Origin: Nocardia paucivorans NBRC 100373 | GTDB lineage: Bacteria > Actinomycetota > Actinomycetes > Mycobacteriales > Mycobacteriaceae | DNA length: 64,000 nt | Assembly: GCF_000308675.1 (NCBI RefSeq) | Contig: NZ_BAGE01000024.1 | Location: forward strand, 1-64,000 | Direction: 5' to 3' | In this document: piece by piece, positions 35,782 to 44,219 of the stretch | How the letters are laid out: every line of letters starts with the position of its first letter | Position numbering within the stretch: position 1 is the first letter of the stretch | Position numbers and translations under genes: made by a program | Notes under the pieces: generated by a model | What the model saw: only the letters and a program-made list of their open reading frames with translations | The model's database searches: none | Told to the model about the DNA's origin: nothing

Positions 35782-38160
35782 ATGCGTATCGCCGTGATCG
35801 GCGGAGGACCCGCGGGTCTGTACTTCTCCGCCTTGATGAAACAACTCGATCCCACCCATGAGATCACCATCTGGGAACGCAACGCCCCGGACGACACCTT
35901 CGGCTTCGGCGTGGTGTTCTCCGACGAAACACTCGGCGGCATCGAACACGCCGACGAGAAGATCTACCGGCGGATGAGCGAGCAGTTCGCCCGCTGGAGC
36001 GATATCGACATCCACTACCGGGGCCGGGTCCGCACCTCGGGCGGTCAGGGCTTCGCTGCCATGAGCCGTAAGGAATTGCTGCGCATCCTGCAGCAACGAT
36101 GCCTCGAACTCGGGGTGACGATCCACTTCCACACCCTCGCACCGGATGTCGAGGAGCTCGCGGCCGGCCACGACCTCGTCCTCGCCGCCGACGGTATCAA
36201 CTCCGCCGTGCGCGAACGCTACGCCGAGGTCTTCGAGCCGGACCTGGATCCCCGACACAACAAATACATCTGGCTGGGCACCGACCGGGTGTTCGAGGCG
36301 TTCGAATTCTTCATCGCGCACACCCCGTACGGGATCATGCAGGTGCACGCCTACCCGTTCAGCGCCGAGCAGAGCACCTTCATCGTCGAAATGCACGAAT
36401 CGGTATGGCGCAATGCGGGATTCGACGCCTTCGCCGATCGGCGATTCGCACCCGGGGAGAACGACGAGAAATCCGTTGCGCTCCTGACGGAGATCTTCGC
36501 CGACGTGCTGGACGGACACGCCGTACAGGCCAACAACTCCAAGTGGATCAACTTCACCACCGTGCGCAACCGCACCTGGCGACACGGCAATATCGTGCTG
36601 ATCGGAGATGCCGCGCACACCGCGCACTTCTCCATCGGCTCGGGCACCAAGCTCGCCATGGAGGACGCGCTCGCACTGGCCGCCTGCCTGCACGAGAACG
36701 ACTCGGTGGCCACCGGCCTGGCCGCCTACGAGACCGAGCGTAGGCCGGTCGTGGAATCGGTGCAGCGGGCCGCACAGGCCAGCCTGGAATGGTTCGAATC
36801 GATCGCCCGGTACACCGATCAGCATCCGGACCAGTTCGCGTTCAACCTGCTCACCCGCAGTCGGCGCATCACCTATGACAACCTGAGACTGCGGGACGAC
36901 GGTTTCGTCGACGCGCTCGACGAATGGTACCGGTCGACGCAGCAGACCCCGGTGGCGGAATCTCGGCCACCGATGTTCTACCCGTTGCGGCTCAAAGAAG
37001 TCGAGTTGCCCAATCGGATCCTGGTGTCGCCGATGGACATGTACTCGGCGGTCGACGGGGTGCCCGACGACTTCCATCTGGTGCATCTGGGCAGCAAGGC
37101 GCTCGGCGGCGCGGGACTGGTGATGACCGAGATGGTGTGCGTATCACCGGAAGCCCGCATCACCCTCGGCTGCGCCGGTCTCTATACCCCCGAACAGGAA
37201 CAGGCCTGGGCCCGGGTGGTGGACTTCGTGCACACCCGTACGCAGGCGAAGATCGGTGTGCAGCTGGGACATTCGGGCCGTAAGGGATCCACCAAGGTGA
37301 TGTGGGAGGGCATCGACGATCCGTTGGAGTCCGGTGGTTGGCAGACCGTGGGACCATCCGCGATCCCCTACGGCCCCACCAGTTCCGTACCGCGCGAGAT
37401 CACCGCCGCCGAGATGGACGAGATCACCGCGCAGTTCGTCGCCGCCGCCGAGTCGGCCGCGCGCGCCGGATTCGATCTGCTCGAATTACATTGCGCACAC
37501 GGATATCTGCTGTCGTCGTTCCTGTCCCCGCTGGCCAACCGGCGCACCGATGAGTTCGGCGGGTCGTTGACCAACCGGTTGCGCTTCCCGCTGCGGGTCC
37601 TCGACGCGATCAAGGAGGTCTGGCCCGCCCAGCGCCCCATCTCGGTGCGTATCTCGGCGACCGACTGGGCCGCCGGCGGCAACACCATCGACGATGCGGT
37701 CGAGATCGCGCGGGCATTCGCCGATCACGGCGTGGATGTGCTGCACATTTCCTCCGGTCAGGTGGTCAAACAGGAAAAGCCCGCCTACGGACGTAGTTAT
37801 CAGACCCCGTTCGCGGACCGGATCCGGCAGGAGATCGGCGTGCCCTACGGCATCGCCGTGGTCGCCGTCGGCGCGATCTCCTCGTTCGACGACGCGAATT
37901 CCGTACTGCTCGCCGGGCGCGCCGATCTGGTCGCGGTCGGCCGGGCACATCTGTGGGATCCGCAGTGGACCCTGCACGCGGCGGTCGAGCAGGGCTACCG
38001 GGGAGACGGCGCCGAGTGGCCGCCCCAGTTCCGCGCCGGTAATCGCAAACCGCCGACCGGCCGCACCGACGGCCCGCCGCCCCGGCTGCAACTGATCCGC
38101 GACAGCGGCCCCACCGCGGTCGCTCGGCGGTGGCGGCCGCGACAGGCCGTCACCCACTGA
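35782..38160 (+). CDS. Fused FAD monooxygenase/old-yellow-enzyme, 2-aminobenzoyl-CoA or salicylyl-CoA type
   Basis: A 792-residue bifunctional flavoprotein. The N-terminal half (about 1-390) is an FAD-dependent aromatic hydroxylase (MRIAVIGGGPAGLYFSAL at the start; GDAAHTAHFSIGSGTKLAME near 275-294). The C-terminal half (about 395-770) is an FMN-binding old-yellow-enzyme barrel (RILVSPMDMYS, GVQLGHSGRKGS, LLELHCAHGYLLSSFLSPL, LVAVGRAHLWDP). This fusion is known for 2-aminobenzoyl-CoA monooxygenase/reductase and for salicylyl-CoA 5-hydroxylase relatives. The first couples hydroxylation with ring reduction. The ATG at 35782 begins exactly at the FAD fold. It lies in an operon with RidA and thioesterases. 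The aminobenzoyl-CoA role is favoured by the isatin-type genes opposite; salicylyl-CoA remains possible. Confidence 0.85.
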   Translation: MRIAVIGGGPAGLYFSALMKQLDPTHEITIWERNAPDDTFGFGVVFSDETLGGIEHADEKIYRRMSEQFARWSDIDIHYRGRVRTSGGQGFAAMSRKELLRILQQRCLELGVTIHFHTLAPDVEELAAGHDLVLAADGINSAVRERYAEVFEPDLDPRHNKYIWLGTDRVFEAFEFFIAHTPYGIMQVHAYPFSAEQSTFIVEMHESVWRNAGFDAFADRRFAPGENDEKSVALLTEIFADVLDGHAVQANNSKWINFTTVRNRTWRHGNIVLIGDAAHTAHFSIGSGTKLAMEDALALAACLHENDSVATGLAAYETERRPVVESVQRAAQASLEWFESIARYTDQHPDQFAFNLLTRSRRITYDNLRLRDDGFVDALDEWYRSTQQTPVAESRPPMFYPLRLKEVELPNRILVSPMDMYSAVDGVPDDFHLVHLGSKALGGAGLVMTEMVCVSPEARITLGCAGLYTPEQEQAWARVVDFVHTRTQAKIGVQLGHSGRKGSTKVMWEGIDDPLESGGWQTVGPSAIPYGPTSSVPREITAAEMDEITAQFVAAAESAARAGFDLLELHCAHGYLLSSFLSPLANRRTDEFGGSLTNRLRFPLRVLDAIKEVWPAQRPISVRISATDWAAGGNTIDDAVEIARAFADHGVDVLHISSGQVVKQEKPAYGRSYQTPFADRIRQEIGVPYGIAVVAVGAISSFDDANSVLLAGRADLVAVGRAHLWDPQWTLHAAVEQGYRGDGAEWPPQFRAGNRKPPTGRTDGPPPRLQLIRDSGPTAVARRWRPRQAVTH

Positions 38161-38211
38161 CCGGACCCCTCCCCCATATTCACGTTCTTACGACAGTTGA
38201 GGAATATCCAT

Positions 38212-39126
38212 ATGTCCGAAGAGATGCCCGGCGAGCTGCCCACCTCCGAGATCTTCACCGCGGCCGTCACACTCACCCCGACCGAGGCCGAGCACTTCGA
38301 TCTGGCCTTCACCGCCACCACCCAGCCGTGCCCGTGGCCCAAGGCGTACGGCGGCGATCTGGTCGCGCAGGCCGCAGCCGCGGCGATGCGCTCGGTCACC
38401 GACGGCAAGACGCTGCACTCCGTGCACAGCTATTTCATGCGTCCGGCCACCATCGGTGCCGAGGTCCGCTACGAGGTGGAGGTGCTGCGGGACGGTCGCG
38501 GCTACAGCACCCGCCAGGTACGCGGTTATCAGAACGGCAAACCGCTGTACGTATGCCTGGCCGGTTTCGCCGCCGGTGAGCCCGGCGGCAGCCATACGGC
38601 CGAGCCGATCGCCCCCCTCCCCGCGCCGGAGGACCTGCCGAGTTCCGCGGAATACCTACGAGGCCGCAGCGGGGGAACGATGACCCCGGAATCCAAGGCC
38701 TACTGGTCCGGGGGCCGCAGCTTCGATATGCGGCACATCCCCGGCCCGGTCTATCTGGAGGTGGAGGGCGAGCGGGCGCCGCACCAGGCGCTGTGGATCA
38801 AGCCCTTCGACCCGCTGCGTCCGGTGGACGGACTCACCGACGAGCAGCGTGACCTGGCCGCCCTCGCCTACGTCTGCGACTACACGATCCTCGAGCCGGT
38901 GCTGCGGGTGCTCGATCTGCCCTGGGGCCGGCCGGGCCTGGTCACCGCGAGCCTCGATCACGCCATGTGGTTCCATCGTCGCGAGCCGGTGCGGGACTGG
39001 CTGCTCTACGCCCAGGAGGCCGTGGCCGCCGAGGACGGCCGTGGCGTGGGGATGGGCCGTTTCTTCACCCGCGACGGGCGGCATGTCGCCACGGTGGTGC
39101 AGGAAGGCATGATCAGACCATCGTGA
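38212..39126 (+). CDS. TesB-like acyl-CoA thioesterase II
   Basis: A 304-residue double-hotdog acyl-CoA thioesterase. Family landmarks are CPWPKAYGGDLVAQAAAAAM (about 44-63), LHSVHSYFMRPA (about 73-84) and the C-terminal SLDHAMWFHR (about 249-258) with GRGVGMGRFFTRDG near the end. The ATG has GAGGA 9 nt upstream; the frame's earlier start is unsupported. It is 51 nt after the fused flavoprotein and on the same strand, so probably the same operon. TesB enzymes release medium-chain or aromatic-derived acids from CoA. In this set it likely acts as a relief valve for stalled CoA intermediates. Confidence 0.87.
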   Translation: MSEEMPGELPTSEIFTAAVTLTPTEAEHFDLAFTATTQPCPWPKAYGGDLVAQAAAAAMRSVTDGKTLHSVHSYFMRPATIGAEVRYEVEVLRDGRGYSTRQVRGYQNGKPLYVCLAGFAAGEPGGSHTAEPIAPLPAPEDLPSSAEYLRGRSGGTMTPESKAYWSGGRSFDMRHIPGPVYLEVEGERAPHQALWIKPFDPLRPVDGLTDEQRDLAALAYVCDYTILEPVLRVLDLPWGRPGLVTASLDHAMWFHRREPVRDWLLYAQEAVAAEDGRGVGMGRFFTRDGRHVATVVQEGMIRPS

Positions 39127-39193
39127 CGGATGTCGATATGGCGCGAGTCGGCGCCGGGGTCCGGCCGGAGCGGTCCTATCGTATGGTGCAAGC

Positions 39194-40090
39194 ATGACGG
39201 CAGCATCACCGGCGACCGCTTCGGTTCCCACCGGCCGGGACTCCCGACTGGCGCAATGGATCATCACCATCTTCGGGCTGTGCGCCCGTGCGGAGGGAAA
39301 CTGGCTGTCGACGGCCTCGGTGGTGGCGCTGATGGCGGACCTCGGCGCCGAGGGGCAGGCGGTTCGTTCCTCGATCTCCCGGTTGAAGCGCCGCGGCGTC
39401 CTGGTGAGCGAACGCTCCGGCACCACCGCCGGCTATCGCCTGTCCGACACCACCTTGGAGGTCCTCGCCGAGGGTGATGTGCGGATCTTCGCGCGTTCCC
39501 GGGCCACCGAGAACGACGGTTGGGTCATGGTGGTGTTCTCCGTCCCCGAATCCGAGCGCGACAAACGCCACGCCTTGCGCTCGGCCCTGACCCGGCTGGG
39601 TTTCGGGACGGCGGCCCCCGGGGTGTGGCTGGCCCCCGGCACGCTGGAAACGGAGGTGCGGCACACCCTCGAGCGGCTCGGTCTCGCGGAATACGTGGAC
39701 CTCTTCGTCGCCCGACACACCGGCTTCGGGGATCTGCGCACCAAGGTTCGGCAATGGTGGGATCTGACGGAGTTGACCGAGCTGTACACGGACTATCTAC
39801 AGCGTTACCGTCCGGTCCTGTTCCGGGCCACGGCCGAGCCGATGACACCGCGAGAAGCGTTCGCGCTGTACATCCCCATGCTCACCGAATGGCGCCGACT
39901 GCCCTACCGCGATCCGGGGCTACCGTTGTCGCTGCTGCCGCCCGCCTGGAACGGTGAGGCCGCGGGCGCCCTGTTCGACGAACTCGATGCGCTGCTGAAT
40001 CCGCCGGCGCAGAAACACGCTCTGGCCGTGATCCACGGTAAACGCCGCACCGGTCGATCGGCCCGCGGCCGGGCCACACCGGACCGGTGA
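39194..40090 (+). CDS. PaaX-family transcriptional regulator
   Basis: A 298-residue PaaX-type regulator. The N-terminal winged helix (about 20-95; VRSSISRLKRRGVLVSER) is followed by the PaaX central domain (WVMVVFSVPESERDKRHALR near 114-133, then LGFGTAAPGVWLAP) and the C-terminal domain (YIPMLTEWRRLPYRDPGLPL near 234-253). Known PaaX proteins repress aromatic catabolic operons and are released by an aryl-CoA such as phenylacetyl-CoA. It sits directly after the catabolic operon, so an aryl-CoA intermediate of this pathway may be the signal. No clear ribosome site precedes the ATG, and a short or absent leader is possible. Confidence 0.9.
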   Translation: MTAASPATASVPTGRDSRLAQWIITIFGLCARAEGNWLSTASVVALMADLGAEGQAVRSSISRLKRRGVLVSERSGTTAGYRLSDTTLEVLAEGDVRIFARSRATENDGWVMVVFSVPESERDKRHALRSALTRLGFGTAAPGVWLAPGTLETEVRHTLERLGLAEYVDLFVARHTGFGDLRTKVRQWWDLTELTELYTDYLQRYRPVLFRATAEPMTPREAFALYIPMLTEWRRLPYRDPGLPLSLLPPAWNGEAAGALFDELDALLNPPAQKHALAVIHGKRRTGRSARGRATPDR

Positions 40091-40384
40091 CGAAGACCCC
40101 GGTGATACAGGGGTGGAACTTCGCCGCCGGACGAGTTCGTCGATCGGCGCTGCCGGCTCCATCTCCGGGGGCGCGTCGAGCGGCATATCGATCGCGGTCT
40201 CGACCACCACATACCCCGGCGATCGCTCCGGACGGGCGCGCCGATCAGGCTCGGCGAACGGTGCTATCTCACGAACAACTCTGCCGAATCCCATCCACAT
40301 GCGGCAAGGTCGCAGACGCCGCCGGTCCCCGGCGACGGCCGGCTCGGTGTGATCATCTTTCCGTCGAGTCGGGTAGATTGCCAT
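39920..40384 (-). CDS. Possible small hypothetical protein antisense to the paaX end
   Basis: The first 95 or so codons (MAIYPTRRKDD, then a stretch with YVVVETAIDMPLDAPPEMEP) have strong third-position G+C in the sample I checked, unlike a random frame. The last third overlaps the PaaX gene antisense and is doubtful. No family is recognised. It is the only candidate in the 340-nt gap before the mycolyltransferase-like gene. Confidence 0.25.
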   Translation of the reverse strand: MAIYPTRRKDDHTEPAVAGDRRRLRPCRMWMGFGRVVREIAPFAEPDRRARPERSPGYVVVETAIDMPLDAPPEMEPAAPIDELVRRRSSTPVSPGSSSPVRCGPAAGRSTGAAFTVDHGQSVFLRRRIQQRIEFVEQGARGLTVPGGRQQRQR

Positions 40385-40431
40385 TCCCGACCGATGCGAT
40401 GTCGGTCGCGAGTGGAGATCCGGGGTTTGAC

Positions 40432-41499
40432 GTGAGACGCCAAAGATTCAGGGCCGCACTGCGAGTCGCTGTTACCGCAACGATGGTCGCCGCATCCGTC
40501 ACGGTGTTCGGAGCCGGAAACGGCACCGCCGACAGCGGCGATCCGATCATCGCATCCAAGGAACTGCTCGCCGATCCCGTTTCCGAGAACGGTTCTCGGA
40601 TCGTCGCCTACCGGGTCGACGATCGCAACCTGACCATGTTGGTCCACTCCGTGGCGATGGACGAGAACGTCACCGTTCGGGTGCAGCGCCCCCACGACGC
40701 CTCCCAACCCCGACCGGTGCTCTACTTGCTCAACGGGGCCGGCGGCGGAACCGACCGGGCCACCTGGTGGGCCAATACCGATGTCGGCGACTTCCTGGCG
40801 ACCAAGGACGTCAATGTGGTGATGCCGATCGGGGGCGCATTCGCCTACTACACCGACTGGCGGCGCGATGACCCGGTGTTGGGACGCAACAAATGGCGCA
40901 CCTTCTTCCTGGAGGAGCTGCCCCCACTGGTCGATGCGGCCCTGGGCACCAACGGAATCAATGCCATTGCCGCGAACTCGATGACCGCCACCGCGGTCCT
41001 ACAGTTGGCCGAGGCCGCACCCGGCTTCTATCGGAGCGTCGCCGGATACAGCGGATGCGCCCAGATCGCCGACCCGATCGGAAAACAGTTCACCAAGCTG
41101 GTCGTCGAGCTCTACGGCGGCGGCGATGTGCGCAATATGTACGGTGAAGACGATGATCCGGCCTGGGCGGCCAATGATCCGGTCGTGAATGCCGAGGCGC
41201 TGCGGGGCACCAGACTGTACATATCGAGCGGCAACGGATTGCCGGGACGGTGGGACACCGTCAACGGCGACTACTCCCAGCCCGGTCCCCACGGTCTGGC
41301 CAATCAGCTCCTGGTGGGCGGCGTTATCGAGGCCGCGACCAATTGGTGCACCCACAATCTCGAGGATCGGCTCACCCAACTGCGGATCCCGGCCACCTTC
41401 GACTACGCGCCGTCGGGTACCCACTCGTGGGGCTACTGGCGTGAAGCGTTCTACCGGTCCTGGCCGGTCCTCGCAGAAGGGCTCGGGCTGCCCGCGTAG
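40432..41499 (+). CDS. Secreted mycolyltransferase/esterase-like protein (antigen-85 fold)
   Basis: A 355-residue exported alpha/beta hydrolase of the antigen-85/mycolyltransferase group, which moves mycolic acids onto trehalose or arabinogalactan in the cell envelope. The GTG at 40432 gives a good signal peptide (MRRQRFRAALRVAVTATM, then hydrophobic to GTADS). An ATG 33 nt earlier is possible. Family blocks are RPVLYLLNGAGGG (about 93-105), VVMPIGGAFAYYTDW (about 124-138) and HSWGYWREAF near the end. The nucleophile elbow reads ANSMTATAV instead of the usual GLSMS/GxSMG. The Ser is kept but the glycines are not, so activity is uncertain. It supports a mycolate-containing host. Confidence 0.82.
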   Translation: MRRQRFRAALRVAVTATMVAASVTVFGAGNGTADSGDPIIASKELLADPVSENGSRIVAYRVDDRNLTMLVHSVAMDENVTVRVQRPHDASQPRPVLYLLNGAGGGTDRATWWANTDVGDFLATKDVNVVMPIGGAFAYYTDWRRDDPVLGRNKWRTFFLEELPPLVDAALGTNGINAIAANSMTATAVLQLAEAAPGFYRSVAGYSGCAQIADPIGKQFTKLVVELYGGGDVRNMYGEDDDPAWAANDPVVNAEALRGTRLYISSGNGLPGRWDTVNGDYSQPGPHGLANQLLVGGVIEAATNWCTHNLEDRLTQLRIPATFDYAPSGTHSWGYWREAFYRSWPVLAEGLGLPA

Positions 41500-41532
41500 G
41501 ACAGGCGTTTTCCCGGACTCACCCGGACCTAT

Positions 41533-42152
41533 CGGTGGACTGCGCTCGTATGGTTCACCGGGAGGAACTTGTCGAGCATGGCAACGCTGTGTGTGACGGC
41601 GGTGGCACCGTAGTCGATCATCCGGGCTCGTGGTCGTCGATGGCGCAGAGCAGGTCGCAATGTCCCTCGGCGACACCGATGAGATTGCGCCGCAACAGAT
41701 CCGCATCACGCAATGCGGTATCGGCACCATTACCACCGCTGGGTGAGGTGCGTGGATCGCGGCGCCGAGCAGGGTCACCGGACCGAGCGGCCGACGTCGC
41801 ACGGAATGGACCACCCGAATCGACAGTGCCGTGCTGTTGTCCGCATCGGCCTGCGTGACGAGAGCACGGACGTCCGGCGCCGGTCGCGGATATGGGCAAG
41901 CATCGTACGCTGCGGGCCGACCGTCTCACCCGATCAACCCGACGGCAGCAGCATCACCCAACGCATATAGTCGACTGCATCGGGCAGGACGACCCCGCGA
42001 GCGACGGCTTCTCCGGTGATCTCGGGCCCATCGAAACACATGGGACCCGGCGTCGAGTTGGTTTCGCCGTCGACGATCTGCGTGCCGAAACCGGGCATGA
42101 GGCAGCCGAAACGGTCGGTCGGCAGAATACGGACCGATGACGAACCCGACAT
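41533..42152 (-). pseudogene. Remnant of an FAD-dependent aromatic monooxygenase
   Basis: Minus-strand fragments line up in the order of a PHBH-fold monooxygenase C-terminus. First is a piece ending DAVDYMRWVMLLPSG, then a stop at 41934. Next, in another frame, comes ALSIRVVHSVRRRPLGPVTLLG-AAIHA (about 41814-41750). A further frame gives GGNGADTALRDADLLRRNL (41735-41680) and the last gives MIDYGATAVTHSVAMLDKFL (around 41612-41553). The canonical TLLGDAIHA reads TLLGAAIHA, losing the flavin-contacting Asp. At least three frame changes are needed. The 5' half is not visible beyond an ATG at 42152. This is old decay, not a single sequencing error. Confidence 0.65.
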
Positions 42153-42305
42153 CGGTGTCGGTCGGGTGAGCACAGGGGCGAGCAGGCCTCGAACCTGTGA
42201 GTTGATCCTATCCGCACGGGCGGCTGTTTGGTTTCCGCACTTGTGGCTACTGCGGAAGAGGACCGGTGATATCGAATCGCCGGCCGATACGGAAAGGGAA
42301 CAGCC

Positions 42306-42479
42306 ATGAGCGCTACCGACAAGGCGAAGAACAAGGCCGAGAATCTCGCCGGTCAGGCCAAGGAGAAGTACGGCGCGGCCACCGACGACCCGGACAAGAA
42401 GCAAGAGGGCAAGGCCGACCAGGTCAAGTCCAATTTGAAGGATGCGGGCGAGAAGGTCAAAGACGCCTTCCGTGACTGA
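42306..42479 (+). CDS. CsbD-family stress protein
   Basis: A 57-residue, highly charged, Lys/Asp/Ala-rich protein. The family core reads KAKNKAENLAGQAKEKYGAA, followed by DDPDKKQEGKADQ and a C-terminal amphipathic helix (DAGEKVKDAF). CsbD proteins accumulate in general stress, often under a stress sigma factor; their biochemical role is unknown. The ATG follows GGAAAGGGA, 5 nt away. Codon use is typical of the host. A large nested hairpin begins about 130 nt after its stop. Confidence 0.88.
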   Translation: MSATDKAKNKAENLAGQAKEKYGAATDDPDKKQEGKADQVKSNLKDAGEKVKDAFRD

Positions 42480-42611
42480 AATCCCGATCACATACTCCGA
42501 TCGACCCCATCCGTCGGGCCATGGTGGGCATCCGAGAGGGCCGAAAGGCCCGTCCCCCGCCGCGGTGACCGAGAAAGCGATACGCGCTCGCCCGGTCGAC
42601 GCGCGGGGATC

Positions 42612-42670
42612 GCCGGCGGAGAAGCCTGTTGGTATCGGGATCGCGATCCCGATCAGGCCTCTCCGCCGGC
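42612..42670. terminator. Large nested hairpin between convergent genes
   Basis: Arms 42612-42628 and 42654-42670 pair over 17 bp with one mismatch. The loop region contains its own perfect 20-nt palindrome (42634-42653). Further G-C pairs (CGGGG/CCCCG) continue outside. It lies between the CsbD gene and the convergent acidic-protein gene, so a bidirectional terminator is likely. The nested palindrome is more than a terminator needs. Confidence 0.6.
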
Positions 42671-42775
42671 ACCCCGTCAACGGTGCGGGGCTTTATCTCC
42701 ACAGGCCGGTATCAGACCTCGCGAGCCGAACTCGTACGTCGAGAACAAGGGCAAATCCGACCACATCCCCGAGGT

Positions 42776-43456
42776 CTATCGGCCGAAGCGCCCCTTGGCA
42801 AAGTTGCGCAACCCACGAATTTTCTCGTTCACCGTGGTGACCACACCCCGCAGGCGGGAAGGATTGTCTTCGCGAAGGGCCGCCTTCTCCTCCGGCGCCT
42901 CCATCACAGAAACCGGGGATGCCTGTATCCTCTCGGTTTCACCACCGCCCCCGAGGTCACCGTCACCCTCGCCCTCACTCTCGGCTTTGCCTTCCCCCTC
43001 GGGCTCGCCCTTACCCTCGGACGTGCCCTCCTCCTTGGACTCGGCACCGATCTCGGGCTCACTGTCGCTCTGGGAGTCATCCTCGCCCTCGACCTCACTG
43101 TCGCGCTCGGACTCGTCGGTGTCGGGGAACGGCTCCGGGGCCGGTTCCGCGATCTGCTCCTGCGCATCCTTTTCCGGCCTCGAATCACCGACGATGGGGG
43201 TGCTGCCACCGCGTTCGGTTCCCGGGGCGAGATGCTCCTCGGCCTGTGTGGTTTCGACGGCAGCGGGTGCTGTTTCGGCGCCGTTCTCCAGTCCTGCCGC
43301 CTTGGCCCACTTCACCAAACTCGTCTCCGACGGCCGCCCGCTGTGGCGATCGGCGACCTGTCGACAGGCCGAGCGCAGCGAGTAACCTTGTCCTAGAAGC
43401 TTTTTCACGTCCCCGAGATATTTCTTCTTCTCGGCGTCGGAATAGGGCCCGGCCAT
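42776..43456 (-). CDS. Hypothetical protein with HTH-like head, acidic low-complexity middle and basic tail
   Basis: A 226-residue protein of three parts. The head (about 1-60) looks like a small helix-turn-helix (YLGDVKKLLGQGYSLRSACRQ, then SETSLVKWAKAAGL). The middle (about 60-175) is a Glu/Asp/Ser/Gly-rich disordered region with near-repeats such as EGKGEPEGEGKAESEGEG. The tail (about 176-226) ends in a basic amphipathic stretch (NEKIRGLRNFAKGRFGR). The ATG at 43456 has GGAGG 8 nt upstream; the GTG at 43462 would leave only 2 nt and is rejected. No family is recognised. The layout suggests a nucleic-acid-associated or phase-separating protein, but this is a guess. Confidence 0.65.
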   Translation of the reverse strand: MAGPYSDAEKKKYLGDVKKLLGQGYSLRSACRQVADRHSGRPSETSLVKWAKAAGLENGAETAPAAVETTQAEEHLAPGTERGGSTPIVGDSRPEKDAQEQIAEPAPEPFPDTDESERDSEVEGEDDSQSDSEPEIGAESKEEGTSEGKGEPEGEGKAESEGEGDGDLGGGGETERIQASPVSVMEAPEEKAALREDNPSRLRGVVTTVNEKIRGLRNFAKGRFGR

Positions 43457-43758
43457 TCGCACATCCTCCTACCAGCTAGGTGTCGCCTTTCAGTGTCGGG
43501 CATGCGGGCCGTGATGTCCGCAGCGGTGGTCGGATAACGACCATCGCCCGGCCGGCGATGGTGTTCGATCTTCTTTCCGATGCGGGCGGGTGGGTGGCGG
43601 AGTAGGGTGACGGGCGATGGCCGCCGACCGTGTTGCCGGCACCCGGATAGCGGCCGGGCGTCCCGGGCCGGGAATCCGTCCTATCGATCGACAGCCCGGT
43701 TTAAGGCAGCTCCGCATCGGGTAGACCGATCGGAAGCCCGCAGAGAGGAACAGTTGTC

Positions 43759-44196
43759 TTGGGAATGCGATTGCGCCTGTTGCTCCTCGGCGCATGTGCC
43801 GCTACGGCTCTGCTACCGACCACCGCACCCGCCGCCGCTCAAGCGGCAGCCGATTTCGAAGATGCCCGGGTGGAGGTGTACCCCGGATGCGCCGGAGTGG
43901 TTCGCACGGTGGCAGCGGTGAGTCCGCTGCCGAACGGTGCGCTGGGAGTCCGGGTGGTGGTGCTGTTCAAGGCCGACTACCAGGACCCGTCCTGTGCGGT
44001 GACCACGACGGTGAACTGGCGCAATCTCGATTCCGGGGCCGGCGGGGCCGAGGATGTCACGGTGTCGTCCGTTCCCGTATCCGGTGGTTTCCTCACTCCC
44101 GACCACGGTTACGGCCGAGTCCTGGCCGATACCGGGCCGGGTAGGGTGGCCATCACGGTCGGCACGAACCCGGGCGAGGTCATCGTCATCGTCTGA
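43759..44196 (+). CDS. Small secreted protein of unknown function
   Basis: A 145-residue exported protein with a clear signal peptide (MRLRLLLLGACAATALLP, then Ala-rich to about residue 30). The mature domain of about 115 residues contains two Cys (YPGCAGVV and DPSCAVTT) that could form a disulfide, and beta-strand-rich sequence. The frame starts at a TTG (43759) or an ATG (43765). GAGGAA lies 8 nt before the TTG, so either is possible. It is convergent with the next gene, with a 23-nt gap. No family is recognised. Confidence 0.65.
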   Translation: MGMRLRLLLLGACAATALLPTTAPAAAQAAADFEDARVEVYPGCAGVVRTVAAVSPLPNGALGVRVVVLFKADYQDPSCAVTTTVNWRNLDSGAGGAEDVTVSSVPVSGGFLTPDHGYGRVLADTGPGRVAITVGTNPGEVIVIV

Positions 44197-44219
44197 GCGC
44201 GGCCTAGAATTCCGGAGCC

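Noticed and set aside
35581..37086. A 501-codon minus-strand open frame
   Set aside because: Antisense to the fused flavoprotein, whose FAD and FMN motifs fix the coding strand.
43540..43562. A 9-bp inverted repeat as a terminator
   Set aside because: It lies upstream of both flanking genes (divergent starts), so no transcript would need to end there. It may be chance or a binding site.
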